A stretch of 64,000 nucleotides of DNA. Source: Pseudomonas farsensis. GTDB taxonomy: Bacteria; Pseudomonadota; Gammaproteobacteria; Pseudomonadales; Pseudomonadaceae. The stretch spans positions 1,178,001 through 1,242,000 of the forward strand of contig NZ_JABWRF020000001.1 in NCBI RefSeq assembly GCF_014268805.2, given 5' to 3'. Each line of letters begins with the position of its first letter. The stretch's first letter is position 1. A model generated the notes under the pieces. It did no database searches, was not told the origin of the DNA, and was given only the letters and a program-made list of their open reading frames with translations. Positions 57,848 through 64,000 of this stretch are shown here, piece by piece. The position numbers were made by a program, and so were the translations under genes.

Positions 57848-58188
57848 TCATCACGCTCCCGGCCGTCAACGTGGTCAGTACCGGTCAGCCCGCGCGAGGC
57901 CAGCATCACCACCAGGAACAACGCGGTCATGGCAAAGCTGATGACGATTGCGGTGAGCACCAGTGCCTGTGGCAGCGGGTCGGTGTAGTGCAGCAGGTCC
58001 TGGGTTACGCCGTCCTTGATGATCGGCTCCTTGCCGATGAACAGGCTACCCATGCTGAAGATGAACAGGTTGACCCCGTACGACAGCAGGCACAGGCCCA
58101 TGATCACCTGGTAGGTCCGTGGGCGCAGGATCAACCACACCCCGGAGGCGGCCAGTACGCCGATGGCGACTGCGATGACTTCTTCCAT
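57844..58188 (-). CDS. phaC: Mrp/Pha-type antiporter subunit C
   Basis: The 114-aa NuoK-like subunit has three membrane spans. Motifs are GLCLLSYGVNLFIFSMG and DPLPQALVLTAIVISFAMTAL, both standard for MnhC. I chose ATG at 58188 because it overlaps the preceding stop and leaves a normal length; the open frame extends upstream into the phaAB gene. Confidence 0.93.
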   Translation of the reverse strand: MEEVIAVAIGVLAASGVWLILRPRTYQVIMGLCLLSYGVNLFIFSMGSLFIGKEPIIKDGVTQDLLHYTDPLPQALVLTAIVISFAMTALFLVVMLASRGLTGTDHVDGRERDE

Positions 58189-61103
58189 CAGGCGGCTCCT
58201 GCTTGGCTGGGCTTGGCAGGATTGCCAGGACGATAAGCGCGCACCGACTGGTGCGCCAGTGCGGTCAGGATAAGCAGCGTCGAGCCGACCACCACTGTGT
58301 AAACGCCAATGTCGAAGAACAGCGCGCTGGCCACGTGCAGATCGCCCAGCAGCGGCAGGTTCAAATGGGCGGTGTGGGTGGTCAGGAACGGGTAGCCAAG
58401 CAGGATGGCGCCGGCACCGGTGAGGGTGGCGCAGAGCAGCCCGGTACCCATCCAGCGTAGCGGGCGCAGGCTCATCTGCGCCTCGACCCATTGGGTGCCA
58501 GCGACCATGTATTGCAGGATGAACGCCACCGACATCACCAAGCCTGCGACAAAGCCGCCGCCTGGCTGGTTGTGGCCGCGCATGAACAGGTACATCGACA
58601 CCAGCAGGGCAATCGGCAGCAGCAGGCGCACCAGCGCTGCTGGCACCATCATGAAGCCTAGCGCCGTGTCGGTGGCATGGCGTGGGTTGACCAGGTCAGT
58701 GACCACATCTGGCGCCAGCTGGCGTTGCTGGGCGGGCAACTGCATGCTTTCTTTCGGGGGGCGGAAGCGGCGCAACAGGGCGAAGACGGTCAGCGCCACG
58801 GCAACCAGTACGGTGATTTCACCCAGGGTGTCGAAGCCGCGGAAGTCGACCAGCATCACATTGACGACATTGGTGCCGCCACCTTCAGGCAGCGAGCGGC
58901 TGAGGTAGAACGACGAAATGACGTTTGGCGTCGGGCGCGTCAGCATGGCGTAAGACAGCAGGGCCATGCCGCCGCCGACCAGCACCGCCAGCACCAGGTC
59001 GCGCAGCCGGCGCAGGCGTGCGCGGTCCTGGCTGCCTGGCAGTGGTGAAACCCCCTCGAGCCGCCGTGGCAGCCACCGCAGGCCAAGCAGGATGAGCACT
59101 GTTGTGACCACCTCGACCGCCAACTGGGTCAGCGCAAGGTCAGGGGCGGAGAACCAGACGAAAGTGATGCAGGTCATCAGGCCGCACACGCTGACCATGA
59201 TCAGCGCGGCCAGGCGGTGATACTTGGCTTGATAGGCGGCGCTGATGGCGCAGGCAATGGCGATCAGCCATAGCGCGACGAACACGCCGGACCCCGGAAT
59301 CTTGGGGCGATCGCCCCAGCTCAGGCCGCTGTACAGCAGAGGGGTGAGGCCTGCCAGGAACGCCGCCAGCACCAGCATGAACAGCTGCATCTGCAGGCGC
59401 CGTGAGGTCAGCCGGTCCTCGATGTGCCGGGCCAGCAGCATCAGGCGCACCAGGCCATGCTCGAACAAGCGCTTGCCGTTGAAGCGCTCGATCAATGGCG
59501 GGTAGGGGAAGCGGCCCAGGCGCAGTTGCTTGCGCAGTAGCAGATAAAGCACCACGCCGCCGCACATGGCCACCAGGCTCATGATCAACGGCGCATTCCA
59601 GCCGTGCCAGATAGCCAGGCTGTACTCGGGGAGCGTGCCGCCGACTACCGGCAATGCCGCCGCCGCCAGCAATGGCCCGACTGATTGCGCCGGGAAAATA
59701 CCCACCACCAGGCAAGTCAGCACCAGCAGCTCGACCGGTGCGCGCATCCAGCGTGGCGGTTCGTGGGGGATGTGCGGCAAGTCTTTCGCGGGGGGGCCGA
59801 AGAACACATCGACGGTGAAACGTAGCGCGTAGGCAACGCTGAAAGTCCCCGCCAGTGTGGCGATTACTGGCAGCGCTGCTTCGACCCAGGCAGTGGAACT
59901 GATGAATACGGTCTCGGCAAAGAACATTTCCTTGGAGAGGAAACCGTTCATCAAAGGCACGCCTGCCATTGAGGCACTGGCGACCATGGCTAATGTGGCA
60001 GTGAACGGAATCAACCGGAACAACCCGCTCAGGCGGCGTATGTCGCGGGTGCCGCTCTCGTGGTCGATGATGCCTGCGGCCATGAACAGCGAGGCCTTGA
60101 ACGTGGCGTGGTTGAGGATGTGAAACACGGCGGCGACGGCGGCCAGGGGGCTGTTCAGGCCCAGCAGCAGTGTGATCAGGCCCAGATGGCTGATGGTGGA
60201 ATACGCCAGCAAGCCTTTGAGGTCGTTCTGAAACATGGCGGCGAAGGCGCCAAGCAGCAACGTGGCGGCGCCAGCACCGCCAACGATCCAGAACCATTCC
60301 TCGCTACCCGAGAGCACCGGCCACAGCCTCGCCAGCAGAAATACGCCGGCTTTGACCATCGTCGCCGAGTGCAGGTAAGCCGACACCGGCGTGGGCGCAG
60401 CCATGGCGTGAGGTAGCCAGAAGTGGAACGGAAACTGCGCGCTCTTGCTCAGCGCGCCGATCAGGATCAGTGGCAGCAGCACCGGGTACAGCGCGTGCTG
60501 GCGAACGGTGTCGCCAGCTGCGAGCACCTTGTCCAGGTCATAGCTGCCGACCACATGGCCAAGCAGCAGGGCGCCGACCAGCAGGCACAGACCGCCCGCC
60601 CCGGTGACCATTAGCGCCATATAGGCGCCGCGGCGCGCATCGGCGCGGTGGTGCCAGTAACCGATCAGCAGAAACGAGAACAGGCTGGTGAGTTCCCAGA
60701 AGAACACCAACTGAATGAGGTTGCCAGAGATCACCACACCCAACATGGCGCCCATGAACGCCAGGAAGAACGCGAAGAACCGCGGCACTGGGTCTTGCGG
60801 CGACATGTAGTAGCGGGCGTACAGCGACACCAAGGTGCCGATGCCCAGCACCAGCAAACTGAACAGCCACGCGAAGCCGTCCATGCGCAGCACCAGATTC
60901 ATGCCCAGGCTCGGCAACCAGAGGATTTCTTCGCGGATAACGCCGCCATCGGCAATTTGCGGATACAGCAACGCGACCTGGACAGTGCCGACCAAGGCCA
61001 CGAGCCCGGCAAGAATGGACTCGGCGTTACGTGCGTTGTGCGGCAGGACGGCCGCCAGGCAGCTGCCTACGAAGGGCAGAAGCAATAGCACAATCAATGA
61101 CAT
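58188..61103 (-). CDS. phaAB: Mrp/Pha-type antiporter fused subunits A and B
   Basis: The 971-aa protein is a NuoL-like antiporter subunit A. It carries HSATMVKAGVFLLARLWPVL and FFWELTSLFSFLLIG, and continues into a subunit B domain (from about residue 800, NVMLVDFRGFDTLGEITVL, then RGHNQPGGGFVAGLV). The A-B fusion defines group-2 Mrp systems such as Sinorhizobium Pha. The complex exports Na+ or K+ in exchange for H+, supporting pH and salt homeostasis. I chose ATG at 61103. An AT-rich leader upstream likely holds the operon promoter. Confidence 0.94.
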   Translation of the reverse strand: MSLIVLLLLPFVGSCLAAVLPHNARNAESILAGLVALVGTVQVALLYPQIADGGVIREEILWLPSLGMNLVLRMDGFAWLFSLLVLGIGTLVSLYARYYMSPQDPVPRFFAFFLAFMGAMLGVVISGNLIQLVFFWELTSLFSFLLIGYWHHRADARRGAYMALMVTGAGGLCLLVGALLLGHVVGSYDLDKVLAAGDTVRQHALYPVLLPLILIGALSKSAQFPFHFWLPHAMAAPTPVSAYLHSATMVKAGVFLLARLWPVLSGSEEWFWIVGGAGAATLLLGAFAAMFQNDLKGLLAYSTISHLGLITLLLGLNSPLAAVAAVFHILNHATFKASLFMAAGIIDHESGTRDIRRLSGLFRLIPFTATLAMVASASMAGVPLMNGFLSKEMFFAETVFISSTAWVEAALPVIATLAGTFSVAYALRFTVDVFFGPPAKDLPHIPHEPPRWMRAPVELLVLTCLVVGIFPAQSVGPLLAAAALPVVGGTLPEYSLAIWHGWNAPLIMSLVAMCGGVVLYLLLRKQLRLGRFPYPPLIERFNGKRLFEHGLVRLMLLARHIEDRLTSRRLQMQLFMLVLAAFLAGLTPLLYSGLSWGDRPKIPGSGVFVALWLIAIACAISAAYQAKYHRLAALIMVSVCGLMTCITFVWFSAPDLALTQLAVEVVTTVLILLGLRWLPRRLEGVSPLPGSQDRARLRRLRDLVLAVLVGGGMALLSYAMLTRPTPNVISSFYLSRSLPEGGGTNVVNVMLVDFRGFDTLGEITVLVAVALTVFALLRRFRPPKESMQLPAQQRQLAPDVVTDLVNPRHATDTALGFMMVPAALVRLLLPIALLVSMYLFMRGHNQPGGGFVAGLVMSVAFILQYMVAGTQWVEAQMSLRPLRWMGTGLLCATLTGAGAILLGYPFLTTHTAHLNLPLLGDLHVASALFFDIGVYTVVVGSTLLILTALAHQSVRAYRPGNPAKPSQAGAA

Positions 61104-61284
61104 AGCGGTTTGATCTGGAAGGTTTGCCAAGGATCATACGTGCCGGGGGAGGTATCACCAACACGCAAGCGGTTGCGAAATCCTACAAATATGCTGTGAC
61201 AAGCTGTTTTTTTATAACAGTTTTTTACAAAGCACGGTGAAGGAATGCACGACCGGCGCCAGGCTTGGCGTATCGATCGCAGGA

Positions 61285-62226
61285 CTACCCAGCCTCGCGC
61301 TGACGCGCTTGCTCGTCCTCTGCGGTGCCCGGGTTACCCTGCCGGCGCACCTTCAGTTCACTGACCACTACCGCCAGCACGATCAACAACGCGCCGAACA
61401 AGGCGACGCCGGGCAGGCGCTCGCCGGCGATACGACCGACTACCCCGGCCCAGACAGGCTCGCCTGCGTAGATCAACGTCGCGCGGGTAGGGGAGACGGA
61501 TCGCTGTGCCCAGTTCATCGCTACCTGGATCACCGCGCTCATCGCCCCCAGGCCAAGAGCGCTGGCCAGCAGCAGCCAGGAGAAATCGGGCAAGCGCTCC
61601 TGGGTCGGCACGATCATCAGAAACGCCAGCGCCGACGCTGTCGCCAGTTGCACCACGGTCACCCGGCGTACATCCACTTTGCCGGCATAGCGGCTGATCA
61701 GGATGATTTCGGCGGCAATTGCCACGGCGCTGACCAGCGTGACCACTTCGCCTTCGCTGAAATGCAAGGTGCCGCCTTCAGGGCCGGCCAGTAGCATCAG
61801 GCCGACGAACGCCAGGCAGATACCCAGGCTTGGCATCAGCCCTGGTCGGCGCCCCAACACCAGCCATTGCAGCAGTGGCACGAAGGGCACATAGAGTGCG
61901 GTAATGAACGCCGACTGGCTACTGTTGATGGTTTGCAGGCCCATGGTCTGCAGGCCATAGCCCAGCATGATAGTGACGCCGATGAGCATCCCGGCCTTGA
62001 GTTCGGTAAGCGTCAGGCCTGGCAAGGCGCGAGTGGACAATGCGCCGACAAACAGGGCGGCCGCGGCAAAGCGCAAACCGACGAAAAACATCGGCCCGCT
62101 CACGGTCATGACATTGTGCACGATCAGGAAAGTGCCGCCCCAGAGCATGGTGATGAACACCAGCACCAGTTCGGCCTTGCTCAGGCGAAAGGTGACGGTG
62201 GGTTTGCCCGGGATGGTCTGGCTCAT
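61285..62226 (-). CDS. EamA (DMT superfamily) exporter
   Basis: The 313-aa protein has about ten membrane spans in two EamA repeats (for example FITMLWGGTFLIVHNVM and STRALPG in the first, ALIYAGEPVWAGVVG in the second). Members export amino acids or metabolites. I chose ATG at 62226. It is divergent from an XRE-cupin regulator with paired operator-like sites between them, so the regulator probably controls this exporter. The substrate is unknown. Confidence 0.9.
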   Translation of the reverse strand: MSQTIPGKPTVTFRLSKAELVLVFITMLWGGTFLIVHNVMTVSGPMFFVGLRFAAAALFVGALSTRALPGLTLTELKAGMLIGVTIMLGYGLQTMGLQTINSSQSAFITALYVPFVPLLQWLVLGRRPGLMPSLGICLAFVGLMLLAGPEGGTLHFSEGEVVTLVSAVAIAAEIILISRYAGKVDVRRVTVVQLATASALAFLMIVPTQERLPDFSWLLLASALGLGAMSAVIQVAMNWAQRSVSPTRATLIYAGEPVWAGVVGRIAGERLPGVALFGALLIVLAVVVSELKVRRQGNPGTAEDEQARQREAG

Positions 62227-62273
62227 GCGCTTGCGTGCTCGGCTGGGGCGGCGCACAATTCGCCGCAAAGTGG

Positions 62274-62325
62274 GCAGTATACTGCGCAAACTCCAGCCTG
62301 TGAGCAATATAGTGCACAAAGACTC
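62274..62325. promoter_or_regulatory. Tandem operator-like repeats between the EamA exporter and the XRE-cupin regulator
   Basis: The perfect palindrome GCAGTATACTGC (62274-62285) and the related GCAATATAGTGC (62304-62315) are 30 bp apart, about three helical turns. Each is followed by a similar tail (GCAAACTCC and ACAAAGACTCC). The second overlaps the start of the regulator. This fits an autoregulated, divergently acting operator pair. Confidence 0.65.
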
Positions 62326-62875
62326 CGCGCACCGCGCCTCGGTGCTGCAACACGTCAGCCAGAACGTACGCCGCCTGCGTGGTGATGCCGGGCTGAGCCA
62401 GACGGCGCTGGCCGAGCGCTCCGGGGTCAGTCGGCGCATGCTGGTGGCCATCGAGGCCGGCGAGAACAACGTGAGCCTTACCACCTTGGACCTGATCGCC
62501 GACGCCCTCGATGTGGCCTTCAGCACCTTGATTCAGGCGCCTGATCAGCGTGACCTCAGCCGCATCGACGAACTGGCCTGGGCCGGAGAGCAGCCTGGCA
62601 GCCGCGCGATGTTGCTTGGGCGCAGTCCGGCGCGGCGTGAAGTCGAGCTGTGGGAGTGGACCTTGGCCCCTGGCGAGTACTACCTCAGCGAAGCCGATGC
62701 GGCAGGTTGGAGCGAACAGATCTACGTCAGCGAGGGGCAATTGACCTTGCTGATCGAGGGCACTGAACACCATCTGCAGAGCGGCCAGTTTCACGTGTTT
62801 GCCAGCGACTGCCGCTACGCCTATCGCAATGATGGCCAGACGCCCGTGCGGTTTGTACGCAACGTGGTGATCTGA
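62300..62875 (+). CDS. XRE family regulator with C-terminal cupin domain
   Basis: The 191-aa protein has an N-terminal Cro/C1 HTH (VSQNVRRLRGDAGLSQTALAE, then SGVSRRMLVAIEAGENNVS) and a C-terminal cupin fold (EYYLSEADAAGWSEQIYVSEG, then FHVFASDCRYAYRN). Such regulators respond to amino acids, polyamines or related small molecules. I chose GTG at 62300, giving MSNIVHKD; GTG at 62312 is an alternative and the frame is open far upstream. It probably represses itself and the divergent EamA exporter. Confidence 0.85.
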   Translation: MSNIVHKDSAHRASVLQHVSQNVRRLRGDAGLSQTALAERSGVSRRMLVAIEAGENNVSLTTLDLIADALDVAFSTLIQAPDQRDLSRIDELAWAGEQPGSRAMLLGRSPARREVELWEWTLAPGEYYLSEADAAGWSEQIYVSEGQLTLLIEGTEHHLQSGQFHVFASDCRYAYRNDGQTPVRFVRNVVI

Positions 62876-62886
62876 GCCTGGGCTGC

Positions 62887-63333
62887 TCAGGCCGGATGTG
62901 GCCCAGGGCCGTGCTCGGCCAGACGGTCGTGATAGTTGCGCAGCGGGCATTCCTTGAGTGACAGGCAGCCGCAGCCGATGCAGCCATCGAGCTGGTCGCG
63001 CAACATGGTCATTTCTTCTATTCGCCGGTCAAGATCGGCACGCCAGTGCAGCGACAGGTGTTGCCAGTCCTCGGCGCTTGGCGTGTGGTCGCGGGGCAAG
63101 GCGGCCAGCGCCTGGGCAATTTCGGCCAACGGGATGCCTAGGCGCTGCGCGGTCTTGATCACCGCAACCCTGCGCAGCACTGCACGGGGGTAGCGGCGCT
63201 GATTGCCGCTGTTGCGCGTGCTGTGGATCAGCCCCTTGGTTTCGTAGAAGTGCAGGGCGGTCACCGCCACACCGCTGCGTGCCGCCAATTGGCCAACACT
63301 GAGCATTCGTTCTTCACCTGGGGGCGTCTTCAT
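62887..63333 (-). CDS. soxR: Redox-sensitive MerR regulator SoxR
   Basis: The 148-aa MerR-family protein has the HTH start [21 protein letters not shown] and the [2Fe-2S] cluster motif C118-x2-C121-x-C123-x5-C129, diagnostic of SoxR. Redox-cycling drugs and superoxide oxidise the cluster and switch on target promoters. In pseudomonads it controls a few export and oxygenase genes rather than soxS. I chose ATG at 63333. It is divergent from a small monooxygenase-like gene through a SoxR-type promoter. Confidence 0.95.
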   Translation of the reverse strand: MKTPPGEERMLSVGQLAARSGVAVTALHFYETKGLIHSTRNSGNQRRYPRAVLRRVAVIKTAQRLGIPLAEIAQALAALPRDHTPSAEDWQHLSLHWRADLDRRIEEMTMLRDQLDGCIGCGCLSLKECPLRNYHDRLAEHGPGPHPA

Positions 63334-63344
63334 GCAGATTGTCC

Positions 63345-63375
63345 TTGACCTTGAGTTAGCTAGAGGTTTTACCCT
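63345..63375 (+). promoter_or_regulatory. SoxR-type promoter with 19-bp spacer
   Basis: TTGACC (63345-63350) and TACCCT (63370-63375) are separated by exactly 19 bp, the stretched spacing typical of MerR-activated promoters. The spacer is overlapped by the dyad ACCTTGAGTTAGCTAGAGGT, close to the known SoxR box CCTCAAGTTAACTTGAGG. It points toward the gene at 63419. Confidence 0.85.
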
Positions 63376-63418
63376 GCCCGCCAATTGGCTGCAACTGCCC
63401 CAAGCGAGGAGACGGACC

Positions 63419-63799
63419 ATGTCGCACTACGCCCATTCCCTGTGGTTCACCCAAATGATCGAATATGACGTGCCGCCGGAGCGTCAGGCGGCGCTGGCCC
63501 AGGCATTGGTGTCGCGCAGCGAGCAGTTGGCGCAGCGCTGCGAGGGGCTGGAAGGGGTGAGTGTCCAGGCCAGCGAGGACGGCTGCAGGGTTTTACAGTA
63601 TTTGCAGTGGCGTTCGCGCACCGCGTGGGCTGCAGCCTCGCATGCGTTCGTCGAGGAGCCTTTCATGGCATTGCTGCGTCAGCATCAGGCGCGCGGGGTG
63701 AACTTCGCCGCCTACCAGGCTCTGCGCAGCCTGGTGCGTGGCGCTGATGGCGGGCTACATTGCCAGGTCGGCACGGCTCAGGCATACCAAGGCGCATAA
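63419..63799 (+). CDS. Antibiotic-biosynthesis-monooxygenase-fold (ABM-like) protein, SoxR target
   Basis: The 126-aa protein resembles the dimeric alpha-beta barrel ABM family (for example [25 protein letters not shown] and [18 protein letters not shown]). Members oxidise small aromatic or quinone substrates, and P. aeruginosa has a monooxygenase in its SoxR regulon. The start ATG has GAGGAG upstream. It lies behind a SoxR-type promoter and probably handles redox-cycling compounds. Its 3' end overlaps the convergent hydrolase by 22 nt. Confidence 0.82.
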   Translation: MSHYAHSLWFTQMIEYDVPPERQAALAQALVSRSEQLAQRCEGLEGVSVQASEDGCRVLQYLQWRSRTAWAAASHAFVEEPFMALLRQHQARGVNFAAYQALRSLVRGADGGLHCQVGTAQAYQGA

Positions 63800-64000
63800 T
63801 GCGGGTAGCGGTCGAGCCGGGCGCCGATGACCATTTCGCTGATCCAGGCCGTGAGCATCGCGCTGTAGGCCTTCTGGCTCTGTTCGCTGGAAAGCGCATG
63901 GTCGGCGCCGTCGACGATGCGGTGGGTCAGCGAGTGCGCACTGCCGAACGCCGAGCGATAGCTCATCAGCGTGCTGTGCGGCACATAGTCATCCTGTTCC
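63778..64000 (-). CDS. Alpha/beta hydrolase, C-terminal part (runs off window)
   Basis: The frame enters from the right edge and ends at 63778. The visible 74 residues include EQDDYVPHSTLMSYRSAF and the catalytic-histidine motif GADHALSS, typical of the C-terminal end of an alpha/beta hydrolase (acid plus histidine of the triad). An internal ATG at 63984 is not the true start. Substrate and full length are unknown. Confidence 0.75.
   Translation of the reverse strand, partial: EQDDYVPHSTLMSYRSAFGSAHSLTHRIVDGADHALSSEQSQKAYSAMLTAWISEMVIGARLDRYPHYAPWYA

Overview
The window is about 64 kb of GC-rich chromosome from a fluorescent Pseudomonas, most likely the P. putida group. The basis is gene content and protein similarity recognised by eye, plus several large copies of the REP-type inverted repeats (GTAGGAGCGGCCTTG arms) that are scattered through P. 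putida genomes. No phage, integrase, IS element, tRNA, rRNA or CRISPR array was seen. Most of it reads as core genome, with one accessory block at about 38.2-51.5 kb.

Layout: 1-1187 is the start of a TonB-dependent receptor on the minus strand. 1363-7387 is a plus-strand run: gpsA, a DUF4389 membrane protein, sixA, an unknown 130-aa protein, two alpha/beta hydrolases, a DUF4892 exported protein and an AI-2E-type permease. 7733-15565 is a complete kdpFABCDE potassium-uptake operon, including the 29-codon kdpF. 15742-18162 is a lysA/LysR divergent pair. 18442-21566 holds a GAF-EAL c-di-GMP protein and a soluble PAS-PAS chemoreceptor (BdlA-like). 21567-23782 holds a relic of a GFA-family gene, an MmyB-type XRE regulator and two small membrane proteins. 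23918-31272 is a Yej-type peptide ABC transporter with two tandem binding proteins. 31548-36006 holds mltD, gloB, a methyltransferase-like gene, rnhA and dnaQ.

36043-46897 holds a small unknown protein, an NAD(P)H FMN reductase, an AraC regulator, a 1503-aa giant protein and a four-gene short-chain beta-oxidation operon (dehydrogenase, thiolase, acyl-CoA dehydrogenase, enoyl-CoA hydratase). The giant protein has leucine-rich repeats and a C-terminal domain closely resembling the NEL E3 ubiquitin ligase domain of Shigella IpaH and Salmonella SspH effectors. 46943-51448, on the opposite strand, encodes a second giant protein (1501 aa) of the DUF6543/dermonecrotic-toxin-like group. The two giants bracket the beta-oxidation operon. 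This is the most notable part of the window: a eukaryote-directed enzyme in what otherwise looks like a soil-saprophyte chromosome.

51712-55042 holds a zinc-independent DksA2-type factor, an inverted-architecture chemoreceptor, a 61-aa protein and two small unknown genes. 55046-61103 is a group-2 Mrp/Pha cation/proton antiporter operon (fused AB, C, D, E, F, G) with overlapping stop and start codons. 61285-64000 holds an EamA exporter divergent from an XRE-cupin regulator with tandem operator-like sites. It also holds soxR divergent from a small monooxygenase-fold gene through a classical SoxR-type promoter, and the end of an alpha/beta hydrolase.
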